NCBI GenBank assembly: GCA_025463865.1
Contig: JAODBH010000237.1
Location: forward strand, 1 to 55,653
Direction: 5' to 3'
Length of the DNA stretch: 55,653 nucleotides
From: Actinomycetes bacterium
GTDB lineage: Bacteria; Actinomycetota; Acidimicrobiia; IMCC26256; Chersky-534
Shown here: piece by piece, positions 25,664 through 34,137 of the stretch
Layout: the number at the start of each line of letters is the position of its first letter
Numbering within the stretch: position 1 is the first letter of the stretch
Notes under the pieces: model-generated
What the model saw: only the letters and a program-made list of their open reading frames with translations
Databases searched by the model: none
What the model was told of the DNA's origin: nothing
Made by a program: the position numbers and the translations under genes

Positions 25664-27064
25664 TCAGCCGACCGCGCCCTCCATGTTCAACTCGATGAGC
25701 CGGCTCAGCTCGACCGCGTACTCCATCGGCAGCGTCTTCGTGATCGGCTCGATGAAGCCGTTGACGATCATGGCGGTGGCCTGCTGCTCGGTGAGGCCTC
25801 GGCTCATGAGATAGAAGATCTGGTCCTCGCCGACCTTCGAGACCGTGGCCTCGTGACCGATGCGCGCGTCCTTCTCGTCGATCTCCATGTACGGGTACGT
25901 GTCGGAGCGGCTCTCGTCGTCGAGGATGAGGGCGTCGCAGCGGACGTGGCTCTTCACGTGGTGCGCGCCCTCTTCCACCTTGACCAGGCCGCGGTACGTG
26001 GTGCGGCCGCCGTCCTTGGAGATCGACTTGCTGTCGATGATCGAGGTGGTCTCCGGCGCGACGTGGGTCATCTTGGCCCCGGCGTCCTGGTGCTGGTGGG
26101 CACCGGCGTAGGCGACGGACAGGACCTCGCCATGCGCCTTCGGGCCGGTCATGACGACGGCCGGGTACTTCATCGTGAGCTTCGAGCCCAGGTTCCCGTC
26201 GATCCACTCGACGGTGGCCTCGGTCTCGGCGACCGCGCGCTTGGTGACGAGGTTGTAGACGTTGGGCGACCAGTTCTGGATCGTCGTGTAGCGGATCCGA
26301 GCGCTGGGCTTGGCGATGAGCTCGACGACTGCGGAGTGCAGCGAGTCGGTGGAGTACACCGGCGCCGAGCAGCCCTCGACGTAGTGCACCGACGAGCCCT
26401 CGTCGGCGATGATCAGCGTGCGCTCGAACTGGCCCGCGTTCTCCGCGTTGATGCGGAAGTAGGCCTGGAGCGGCTGGTCGACGTGCACGCCCGGCGGCAC
26501 GTAGATGAACGAGCCGCCGCTCCAGACCGAGCTGTTGAGGGCGGCGAACTTGTTGTCCCCGGGCGGGATCACGGTGCCGAGGTACTTCTGGACGATCTCC
26601 GGGTACTCGCGCACCGCGGTGTCCATGTCGCAGAACAGCACCCCGAGCTCCGCGAGGTCGTCGCGGTTCTTGTGGTACACGACCTCGGACTCGTACTGGG
26701 CGGTGACCCCGGCGAGGAACTTGCGCTCGGCCTCGGGGATGCCCAGCTTCTCGTACGTGTTCTTCATGTCCTCCGGCAACATGTCCCAGTCGGAGACCTG
26801 CTTGTCGGTCGGCTTGATGTAGTAGTAGATGTCGTTGAAGTCGATGTCGGGCATGTTGCTGGCGAACCACTCGAGCATCGGCTTGCGCTCGAAGCGCTTC
26901 AGCGAGTCCAGTCGGAACTTCGTCATCCAGGCGGGTTCGCTCTTCTGGTGCGAGATGTCCTTGACGACGTCGATGTTCAAGCCCTTCTTGGGCTTGTAGA
27001 CGAACTCGTCGCCATCGTTCCAGCCGAGCTTGTACTTGCCGAGATCGAGACCGCTGACTGCCAT
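25664..27064 (-). CDS. sufB: Fe-S cluster assembly scaffold SufB
   Basis: A 466-aa SufB from ATG 27064, where GGAGG precedes the start and MAVSGLDLGKYKLGWNDGDEFVY begins; a longer reading to 27127 is not needed. Landmarks include FIYVPPGVHVDQPLQAYFRINAENAGQFERTLIIADEG, the Cys of YVEGCSAPVY (the conserved scaffold cysteine), and DAGAKMTHVAPETTS with GGRTTYRGLV near the C-terminus. It is the first gene of the minus-strand suf operon. Confidence 0.94.
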   Translation of the reverse strand: MAVSGLDLGKYKLGWNDGDEFVYKPKKGLNIDVVKDISHQKSEPAWMTKFRLDSLKRFERKPMLEWFASNMPDIDFNDIYYYIKPTDKQVSDWDMLPEDMKNTYEKLGIPEAERKFLAGVTAQYESEVVYHKNRDDLAELGVLFCDMDTAVREYPEIVQKYLGTVIPPGDNKFAALNSSVWSGGSFIYVPPGVHVDQPLQAYFRINAENAGQFERTLIIADEGSSVHYVEGCSAPVYSTDSLHSAVVELIAKPSARIRYTTIQNWSPNVYNLVTKRAVAETEATVEWIDGNLGSKLTMKYPAVVMTGPKAHGEVLSVAYAGAHQHQDAGAKMTHVAPETTSIIDSKSISKDGGRTTYRGLVKVEEGAHHVKSHVRCDALILDDESRSDTYPYMEIDEKDARIGHEATVSKVGEDQIFYLMSRGLTEQQATAMIVNGFIEPITKTLPMEYAVELSRLIELNMEGAVG

Positions 27065-27131
27065 GCGTCGCCTCCGTGGGAGGAACCGGAGTGTCCCCGG
27101 GGTGACCGCCGAGACGGCGTCACGCAACCGG

Positions 27132-27160
27132 GATAATTTCCACTACGGAGATAGTAACAA
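27132..27160 (-). promoter_or_regulatory. sufB operon promoter with ACTA-N6-TAGT operator candidate
   Basis: On the minus strand a -35 TTGTTA (27160-27155) is separated by 17 nt from a -10 ATTATC (27137-27132). The spacer holds an inverted repeat ACTATCTCCGTAGT (27155-27142). Transcription would start about 60 nt before ATG 27064. The CTA-N6-TAG core and the CCGTAGTG string match the sufC1 promoter. Confidence 0.55.
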
Positions 27161-27214
27161 TTCCCCGGCCGGCCCGGCAACGCCTGGACACGACCTCCCG
27201 GACCTGCGGTGGGG

Positions 27215-30187
27215 TCAGTTGGGGGCGCTCTTGGACAGGGCCTGCGGGCTCGACCCGGCGCTCGTGGTCGTCGTCCCCGGCCGGGTCGTCGTGGTGGTGC
27301 TGGTACCGCTGGTGGAGAGGTCCTGGGCCTGCTGGAGCAGCTTCCCGACCGCGTCGACGTCGGACTGATACGTGGCGAGATCCCCGCTCTTCAGCGCGGT
27401 CTGAGCGTCGGCGTACTTCTGCGCGGCCTGCTTGATGAGGTCGGAGACCGTGCTCGTGACCCCACTCGGGCTCGTGGTCGCGGTGCTGCCGGGGGTCGTG
27501 GTGGCGGTCGGCGCCGTAGGGCTACCGGTCCGGGGGACGTCGGGGAAGAACTGCGAGAGGGCGTCCTGGACCGTGTCGTCGATCTTGGCCACGCCGTTGT
27601 ACACGACGACCACCTGGCGGAACGCGGGGATCTGGGACCCTGCCTGTCCCTGGACGTAGATGGGCCGGATGTAGAGCAGCGAGTTGCCGATCGGGATCAG
27701 CTGCAGGCTGCCCTGGATGACCTGGGAGCCGTGCCCGCCGAGCAGCGTGAACTCCTGGGAGATCTGCTCGGTGTTGTTGATGGTGTTGTTCACCTGTTCG
27801 GGGCCGGCGACGGTGCGTCCGCTCGGCATGACGAAGGAGCCGAGCTTCCCGTACTCCCCCGGGTCCGAGCCCGCGACCATGAACGACACCAGGTTGGTGA
27901 GCCGGTTGTTCCGCGAGACGGGGACGAACGGCCGCAGCAGGGTGAACTGCACCTTGCTCTCGCCGGGGAGGCGCAGGATCAGGTAGTAGGGGTCGATCCG
28001 GGCGCCGCTCGACGACGCCGCGGTCGGCTGGCTCGTGGAGCTGGTCACCCCGGAGTTGACCACCGTGTCGCCGACCACACCGGTACCCGGATCAGGGGAC
28101 ACGGCCCAGAGGTCGGTCTTGTTGTAGAAGGTCCGCGGGTCGGTCACGTGATACGCGGAGTAGACGTTGGTCTGGAGCGAGAAGAGGCCCTCGGGGTACC
28201 GGAGGTGGGTCTTCAGCTCGGGCGACATCTTCGAACCGTCGGTGAAGAGGTGCGGGAACGCCTTCTCGTAGGCCCGGATGATCGGATCCTTGGCGTCGAC
28301 GACGTAGAACTTCATCGTGCCGTTGTAGGCGTCGACCGTGATCTTGACCGAGTTGCGGATGTAGTTGACCTGTCCGCCCGCGACCGTGTCGACGCTGGCC
28401 GGCTGCGCGTTCGGGTAGGAGCTCGACGTCGTGTAGGCGTCGAGGATCCAGACGGTGCGACCGCCGATCACCGCCGAGTACGGATCGGCGTCGAGGTGCA
28501 GGAACGGCGCCGCCTTCTGGGCCCGCTGCCGGATGTCGCGCAGGTAGAGCACGCGCGTGTTGGCGGTCACCTGGTTCGAGATCAACAGGTTGAAGTCGCT
28601 GAACCGGAGGAAGAACGCGGACTTCCTGAGCAGGCCGGCCGCGCCCGAGCCGATCTTGACGCCGCCGGTACCTGCGTACCGGGTCGTGGCGTCGGCCTTG
28701 CCCTTGCGGGGGTAATCGAACTCCGACTGCTTGGCGTTGACCAGCGAGAAGCCGCTCAAGCCCTCGCCGAAGTAGACCTGCGGGACCTTGAGGGCGATGC
28801 GACCCTCCGGCGGGATGTTGCTCAACAGGTAGGTGGGCAAGCCGTCGCTGGCCGCCGTGTTCCCGGGCGAGACCACGTTGCCGTAGCCGTGCGTGTAGAC
28901 GAGGTGCCGGTTGACCCAGGTCTGGCTCGGCAGGTCGTCCTGGTTGAGCTCGCGCACCGACGACAGGACCTGGGTCAGCCGGCCACCGATGAGGTAGCGG
29001 TCGACGTCGACGTCGTTGAACCGGTAGAAGGTGCCCAGCTGCTGGAACGACTGGAAGTCGCGGATGATGACGTCAGGACCCCACAGGCGCGCGTTCTGGA
29101 TCGTGGGCTCGTCGGCGGCCAGCTTGGCGGCGTCGAGATTGGGCTTGTAGTCGAACTGCCGGACCTTGACGGTGTCGAGGCCGAACGCGGCGCGTGTGGC
29201 CGCGATGTTGTTGCGGATGTAGGGGAGCTCCTTGTTGAACTCGTCGGGGTTGACGCGCGTGCTCTGCACCAGCGCCGGATAGATGCCGCCGACGATGACG
29301 AACACCACCGCCCAGAGACCGACCGCGATGATGGGAAGGATCCAGCCCCGCCGGAAGATGTTGTAGAGGAACAGGATCGCGGCCGCGACCGCGATCACGG
29401 TCAGGAGGTTGAGCCCGGGTAGTTGCGCGTGGAGATCGGTGTAGGTCGCGCCCGCGACCGTCCCGCGCGACGAGAAGCTCAGTTCGTAGCGGTCGACGAA
29501 GAAGTACTGGATCGCCCGCACGAGCGCCATGAGGCCCAGCAGCACGGAGAGGTGCGCCTTCACCTGCGGGGTGACCCGTTGGAACGGCGTCTGCAGGCGG
29601 ATGCCACCGTTGAGGTAGTGGGCGATGAGCGTGATGAAGAACACCATCAGCAGCGTGTTGAACGTCCACTGCACGATGAACTTCAGGAAGGGCAGCTGGA
29701 AGACGTAGAACCCGATGTCGAGGTGGAAGTTGGGATCCGTCTTCCCGAAGTCGACCCGGTGGGTGAAGAGGATCCATTGCTGCCAGTGCGACGCGACGTT
29801 CACGCCGAAGAGCAGCGCGAACAGGATCGCGATCCCGATGCGGATGCGGAACGCGTAGGGCGCCACCGCGTCCTGGTACCGACCGATGACCTCGTCCTCC
29901 GGGCCGAGCGAGCGGAAGCGCGGCGCGAGCCGGTCGGCGATGATCAGGTTGGCGAGCAGCACCACGAAGACGATCGCGGTGAAGACGAACGCGGGCACGA
30001 GCTTCGCGAGCAGCAGGCTCCGCCAGGTCTGGTCCTGTCCGATCGACTTGAACCACATCTGGTCGGTCCAGAAGCCGGCCAGCCCGCGCAGGCTGATCAA
30101 CAGGACGATCAGGACCGCGATTGCGATCCCGATGGCCCAGTAGCGCACATGACTCGGACGACGACGTTCGATCGTGGGGACGCGCAT
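27215..30187 (-). CDS. UPF0182 family large membrane protein
   Basis: A 990-aa protein of the usual family length. The first 300 residues hold about seven transmembrane helices (IGIAIAVLIVLLISL, LVPAFVFTAIVFVVLLANLI, and others), followed by a long extracytoplasmic domain with PPEGRIALKVPQVYFGEGLSG and LPGESKVQFTLLRPFVP, and a C-terminal Thr/Ser/Pro-rich stretch. The function is not established. In mycobacteria the family member Rv3193c lies next to the PDZ protein Rv3194c; here the two are separated only by the DivIVA-like gene, so the link is conserved. Confidence 0.9.
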   Translation of the reverse strand: MRVPTIERRRPSHVRYWAIGIAIAVLIVLLISLRGLAGFWTDQMWFKSIGQDQTWRSLLLAKLVPAFVFTAIVFVVLLANLIIADRLAPRFRSLGPEDEVIGRYQDAVAPYAFRIRIGIAILFALLFGVNVASHWQQWILFTHRVDFGKTDPNFHLDIGFYVFQLPFLKFIVQWTFNTLLMVFFITLIAHYLNGGIRLQTPFQRVTPQVKAHLSVLLGLMALVRAIQYFFVDRYELSFSSRGTVAGATYTDLHAQLPGLNLLTVIAVAAAILFLYNIFRRGWILPIIAVGLWAVVFVIVGGIYPALVQSTRVNPDEFNKELPYIRNNIAATRAAFGLDTVKVRQFDYKPNLDAAKLAADEPTIQNARLWGPDVIIRDFQSFQQLGTFYRFNDVDVDRYLIGGRLTQVLSSVRELNQDDLPSQTWVNRHLVYTHGYGNVVSPGNTAASDGLPTYLLSNIPPEGRIALKVPQVYFGEGLSGFSLVNAKQSEFDYPRKGKADATTRYAGTGGVKIGSGAAGLLRKSAFFLRFSDFNLLISNQVTANTRVLYLRDIRQRAQKAAPFLHLDADPYSAVIGGRTVWILDAYTTSSSYPNAQPASVDTVAGGQVNYIRNSVKITVDAYNGTMKFYVVDAKDPIIRAYEKAFPHLFTDGSKMSPELKTHLRYPEGLFSLQTNVYSAYHVTDPRTFYNKTDLWAVSPDPGTGVVGDTVVNSGVTSSTSQPTAASSSGARIDPYYLILRLPGESKVQFTLLRPFVPVSRNNRLTNLVSFMVAGSDPGEYGKLGSFVMPSGRTVAGPEQVNNTINNTEQISQEFTLLGGHGSQVIQGSLQLIPIGNSLLYIRPIYVQGQAGSQIPAFRQVVVVYNGVAKIDDTVQDALSQFFPDVPRTGSPTAPTATTTPGSTATTSPSGVTSTVSDLIKQAAQKYADAQTALKSGDLATYQSDVDAVGKLLQQAQDLSTSGTSTTTTTRPGTTTTSAGSSPQALSKSAPN

Positions 30188-30195
30188 CGGGTGGG

Positions 30196-30201
30196 ACTCT
30201 A
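30196..30201 (-). promoter_or_regulatory. candidate -10 box of the UPF0182 gene
   Basis: TAGAGT on the minus strand lies 8 nt before ATG 30187, without a Shine-Dalgarno sequence. Confidence 0.4.
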
Positions 30202-30256
30202 GATGCGGGACGCGGGAATTGACGCTCGGGACCCGCGGACCATCGACGCGCCGCTG

Positions 30257-32788
30257 TCAGCGGTCGGCTGATCGGCCTGCGTCGACCCGCACGAGCGGGG
30301 TGGACATGGCGACCATCAACAGACAGCGACAGCCGGGGTGGGCGGGCGGGAAGGGCTGCCCGGTCGGGAAGCACTGGCCGCGAACGGTCGGCTCCAGCGC
30401 GTTGTCGTCGCAATCGGGGCAACGTCCCACCACCGCGGGCACCCACTCGAGCAGCGCTCCGGCGGGAGCGGCTTCGTAGACGCCGCGCGCGTACGCGACC
30501 GCGAGGCCGTCGCCCAGCGCGTTCTCGAGGTTCTGGTTCTTCCACTCCCGGAAGCGGGCGCTGACCCGCCCGGCGACGTCGTCGTCCTCGTCGGGCTCGC
30601 TGGAGTCGCCGGAGATCGCGGGGACGAGCCGCTCGCGGAGCGGGACCACCAGCGCCTCCGCGAGCTCGGCGGCCAGACCGACCGGGAGCTCGGAGTCGGC
30701 GGGGTCGTCGACCGTCGCGTAGCCGGCGGCGAAGGCGGCGTGGACCGCGTCGGACAAGACGGTGGTCCAGAGCTCGATCTGCTCCTCGACCGGCGGCAGC
30801 ACCTTGGCGGCCACCGGCCGGCCCCGTTGCGTCCGCAGCGCGTCGAGCAACGCGTTCTGGTCGTCCTGCAGGGTCCGCTTCGCGCGGCGGGCGAGGTCGC
30901 GGCCGACCTTGGTGAGGGCCAGATCGCGGGCCGCGCGCGCCTGCACCGGCCTGCTCTCGGCCTCGGCGGCCCGGGCGTCGTCGACTGCGTCGGATCCCTC
31001 GGTGTCGGCGGTGTCGGCGGTGACCACGACCGTGAGCCCGTCGATCGTGACCTCCTGCAGCACGACCGACTCGGTGGTCCCAGGGGCGTCGGCGACGGAG
31101 GTCTCGGGCGGGGAACCCTCGACCGCGGAACCGGCTGAGCCCTCGGGCCCAGAGGCCGGAGGCTCCTCGGTGACGGTCGTGGCGGTGTCGGCCCTGAGGC
31201 GCGCGAAGAGCGCACCGACGTCACGGGGCTCGCCGCTCTCGTCCGCAGCGTCGGCGGTGGACTCGACGGGAGTGGGCTCGACGGCAGTGGGCTCGACGGC
31301 AGTGGGCTCGACGGGAGTGGGCTCGACAGCCGCGGACTCGTCGAGCGCGGGCTCGACGGGAGTGGGCTCGGCGAGCGCGGGCTCTGCGGACGGCCGCGAT
31401 TCCTCGGTCGCCTGAGTGGTGGAGCTTTCGAGGGTGGAGCTCTCGAGGGTGGGGCTTTCGAGGGTGGAGCTCTCGAGGGTGGAGCGCTCGGAGGTCGGCT
31501 GCTCCTCGGTCGCCGGCAACGGTTCGGCGGTCTCCGCCGCTTCCGGATCGGGCTCGTAGCCAAGAGTGGAGCGGAGGTAGCCCCGGAGGCCGGGACGACG
31601 GGCGGGCGCGGCGGCTTGCGCGACCGCCTCGGCCGCGAGCCCGGTCGAGTCCGCAGCGGGTGCGGGCTCCGAGGCAACGCCCGCGGTCGGAACGCCCGGA
31701 CCCGCCGGCTCCTCGATGATGCGAACCCTCTCCGCGACCTCGCCCACGACGATGCCGATCGCCGGCGATGCGGGGCTCTTGGATACCGGGCCTGGAGCGA
31801 CGTTGCTGTCCGGCTCGGATGCTTCCCCCGGGTGGTCCGGGGCCGGAGCGTCGCCGTCGCTCCCGCTCGCTCCGGCTTCGTCGCGGGCATCGGCACGGCC
31901 CGACGCGTTCGGGTCGAGGACCGCACCGGTGGCGTCGGCGCTGATCTCGTCGTCGAACATCCCGAGGTCGGCTTCGACGGTCACGATCGGCTGCGGGCCG
32001 GTGGTCTCGAAGTGGCCGAGCTCGCTCGAGGCCCGGAACTCGACCTGGGCCAGCGCCTCGGTCGCCGAGCCGAGCGTGTCCTTCACGACGCGGTACGCGT
32101 CGAGCAACCGGTCGCGGCCGCGGCGCAGCTCGTCGACCTGCGCCTGCAGCAACTCGCGCCGCTTGTCGAGGTCGCCCAGCACCCGGTCGCGCAGCGCGCG
32201 CGATTCGGTGACCATCTCGCGTCCGGCGGTCTTGGCCGCTTCGAGCTCCGCGGCGGCCGCGTCGGCGGCCGCGGTCCGGACGCGCTCCGCGTCGGACGCG
32301 GCCAACTCCACCACGCGCGCAGCATCGGTCTCCGCCGCCGCGCGCAGCTCGGAGGCCACGGCCTCGGCGTCGCGCGTGCGGTCGGCGAGGAGCTCGGCGC
32401 TCTCCTCGCGGAGACGGTCCGACTCGACCTGCGCTTCCGACACGAGCAAGCCCGCGCGGGCCTCGGCCTTCGACCGGATCTCCTCCGCCGCCTCGTTCGC
32501 GGAGCGCAGCACACGTGCGGTCTCCTCGCCCAGTGACACGAGCAGCTGCTGCTCGGTGGGCGGGGGCGGGTTCTTGATCTGGCCTTCGAGCGCTTCGACC
32601 CGGCCGCGGAGATCGGTCTCGGTCGTGCGCATCCGCAGGAGCTCGTCGGAGACCCGGCGGAGATAGTTGCGGACCTCGGTGTCCGAGATGCCCCGGAACT
32701 GGTGGGAGAACGTCCGGTTTGCCACCTCTTCGGGGGTCAGGCGCCCCGGTCCTGGCGACGTCCGTCGCGGCGTGTCCTCTTCAGCCAT
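30257..32788 (-). CDS. DivIVA-domain coiled-coil protein with phage MuF-like C-terminal motif
   Basis: An 843-aa protein from ATG 32788. Residues 14-60 (LTPEEVANRTFSHQFRG, then EVRNYLRRV) resemble the DivIVA/Wag31 membrane-curvature domain, followed by about 170 residues of alanine/glutamate coiled coil. The middle (about 300-560) is acidic and repetitive, including VEPTP and STLES pentads. The C-terminal 200 residues are helical (ARDLALTKVGRDLARRAKR) and end in CPDC, then PPAHPGCRCLL at about residues 790-822, a pattern I know from phage Mu gpF-like minor head proteins. It may be a polar or septal scaffold. It sits between UPF0182 and a PDZ-protease gene. Confidence 0.7.
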   Translation of the reverse strand: MAEEDTPRRTSPGPGRLTPEEVANRTFSHQFRGISDTEVRNYLRRVSDELLRMRTTETDLRGRVEALEGQIKNPPPPTEQQLLVSLGEETARVLRSANEAAEEIRSKAEARAGLLVSEAQVESDRLREESAELLADRTRDAEAVASELRAAAETDAARVVELAASDAERVRTAAADAAAAELEAAKTAGREMVTESRALRDRVLGDLDKRRELLQAQVDELRRGRDRLLDAYRVVKDTLGSATEALAQVEFRASSELGHFETTGPQPIVTVEADLGMFDDEISADATGAVLDPNASGRADARDEAGASGSDGDAPAPDHPGEASEPDSNVAPGPVSKSPASPAIGIVVGEVAERVRIIEEPAGPGVPTAGVASEPAPAADSTGLAAEAVAQAAAPARRPGLRGYLRSTLGYEPDPEAAETAEPLPATEEQPTSERSTLESSTLESPTLESSTLESSTTQATEESRPSAEPALAEPTPVEPALDESAAVEPTPVEPTAVEPTAVEPTPVESTADAADESGEPRDVGALFARLRADTATTVTEEPPASGPEGSAGSAVEGSPPETSVADAPGTTESVVLQEVTIDGLTVVVTADTADTEGSDAVDDARAAEAESRPVQARAARDLALTKVGRDLARRAKRTLQDDQNALLDALRTQRGRPVAAKVLPPVEEQIELWTTVLSDAVHAAFAAGYATVDDPADSELPVGLAAELAEALVVPLRERLVPAISGDSSEPDEDDDVAGRVSARFREWKNQNLENALGDGLAVAYARGVYEAAPAGALLEWVPAVVGRCPDCDDNALEPTVRGQCFPTGQPFPPAHPGCRCLLMVAMSTPLVRVDAGRSADR
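31269..31328. repeat. four 15-bp coding repeats (VEPTP/VEPTA)
   Basis: Units of 15 bp at 31269, 31284, 31299 and 31314 encode the pentads of the acidic middle region of the DivIVA-like protein; more degenerate copies continue beyond. Confidence 0.8.
31421..31495. repeat. five 15-bp coding repeats (STLES)
   Basis: Units start at 31421, 31436, 31451, 31466 and 31481. They encode Ser-Thr-Leu-Glu-Ser-like pentads and keep the frame, so copy-number change would alter linker length only. Confidence 0.8.
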
Positions 32789-32917
32789 GCCGCTCACCCC
32801 CGTCGACGGCACCGCCGTCCGATCCGTGCCTCTGGCCGCCCCGGATCTCGGGCGGCGTGGGAGACATGGTATTCGGAGCGGTCACCCCGAGGGGAGAACC
32901 AGTTCGGGAACCTCGGG

Positions 32918-34018
32918 TCACGCCGCGGGCGGGCTCTTGGTCAGCAGCGGGTGGAACGGTGCCCCGCCGTTGCGCTGCAGGACCGCCAGCGCCTCGTCGA
33001 GGGTCTTGACGCCGACGACCTTCATCGAGCCGGCCTTCTTCCGCGCGTCCTTGACCTCCGCCATGGGCGTGATCATCAGCTTCACGCCTGCCCGACGCGC
33101 GGTCACCGCCTTCTGCGGCACTCCGCCCACCTCCTGCACCTCGCCGTTCGGGCCGATCGCACCCGTCACCGCCACCGGGCGTGGGCCGGTGAGGTTGCCG
33201 GGCGTCAGCTCGTCGAGGATCGTCAGCGTGAAGGCCAGTCCGGCGCTGTCACCGCTCACCGGACCCGGCTCGATCTGGACGTCGATCGGGAACTTGTACC
33301 GGAGATCCTTGGTGTAGGTCGTGATGCCGAGGAACGAGGCTCCGTCGCGGGCGACGGTGACGATCGGGACGTCGATCTCCTTGCCCGACCGCTGCACCTT
33401 CAAGGTGACCGTGCTTCCCGGCGCCACCGCGCGCACAGCCGGCCGAACGTCGTCGGCGAGCGGAGTGGACTGGGCGTCGACCCCGACGATGACGTCGTTG
33501 GGCCGGAGCCTGCCGTCGGCCGGGCTTCCCTTCTCGACGGTCCCGACCACCGCGCCCTTGCCGCTGACCGGGACCGTGTACCCGAGCTTCTCGAGCGCGA
33601 CCTTGCGCGCGAGGTCCTGCGACTGGCTCATCAACTGGACCGAGAGCTGGTTGCTCTGTTCGGGGGTGAGTGACCCGTTGACCTGCTGCTCGGGGACGAC
33701 CTGGGTGTCGGGATCCAGGTAGGCGTCGGCAAGCCGCAGGAGGCTGGGACGGTCGGCGACGCTGACGGTGAGGAACAGGACGCCGCCTGCGTGGCGGTAG
33801 GCGCGAGTGCCCGACACCGACACGACGTTCGCGACGGGCGTCGCGTCTCCGGGGGAGATCACGACCTTGTGCGGATGGATCGCAAACCCGGCGACCAGCG
33901 CGACGGCAAGGATCACTCCGAGGATCGAGAAGACGATCGGCGAACGGGCCCGGCGCTTCCGGGCGGTCGTCACGGGCGCGTCCGCTGCCGCCGGAACGTC
34001 GTCTTGCAAGTCGGACAT
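32918..34018 (-). CDS. PDZ-domain, Lon-like (S16) membrane protease, YlbL type
   Basis: A 366-aa protein from ATG 34018. One N-terminal transmembrane helix (about residues 32-52) is followed by an extracytoplasmic region, a PDZ domain (about 165-235: GAVVGTVEKGSPADGRLRPNDVIVGVD) and a C-terminal Lon-like protease domain. The nucleophile Ser is in GPVSGDSAGLAFTL and the catalytic Lys in GVPQKAVTARRAG. It is the counterpart of mycobacterial Rv3194c and Bacillus YlbL, thought to degrade or release membrane proteins. An in-frame extension to 34105 is arginine/proline-rich and less likely. Confidence 0.87.
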   Translation of the reverse strand: MSDLQDDVPAAADAPVTTARKRRARSPIVFSILGVILAVALVAGFAIHPHKVVISPGDATPVANVVSVSGTRAYRHAGGVLFLTVSVADRPSLLRLADAYLDPDTQVVPEQQVNGSLTPEQSNQLSVQLMSQSQDLARKVALEKLGYTVPVSGKGAVVGTVEKGSPADGRLRPNDVIVGVDAQSTPLADDVRPAVRAVAPGSTVTLKVQRSGKEIDVPIVTVARDGASFLGITTYTKDLRYKFPIDVQIEPGPVSGDSAGLAFTLTILDELTPGNLTGPRPVAVTGAIGPNGEVQEVGGVPQKAVTARRAGVKLMITPMAEVKDARKKAGSMKVVGVKTLDEALAVLQRNGGAPFHPLLTKSPPAA

Positions 34019-34137
34019 CTGGGTTCCCGTTCGGGGTGCCCGGCTCCGGTCGGGAGCGGCGTAGGCGGGCGGCCGTTGGTGAGATGGACGACCGCAGGAT
34101 GCCACGGCTGCGCACCCCAGCGGGCGTCACCCGACGC

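Noticed and set aside
27209-29422. A 737-codon plus-strand frame opposite UPF0182
   Set aside because: Composition is typical of antisense GC-rich DNA (Val/Asp/Arg/Gly) with no motif, while the minus-strand UPF0182 reading is clear.
30257-32788. Prophage remnant suggested by the MuF-like motif
   Set aside because: No portal, terminase, capsid, tail or integrase gene lies nearby and the protein begins with a DivIVA domain.
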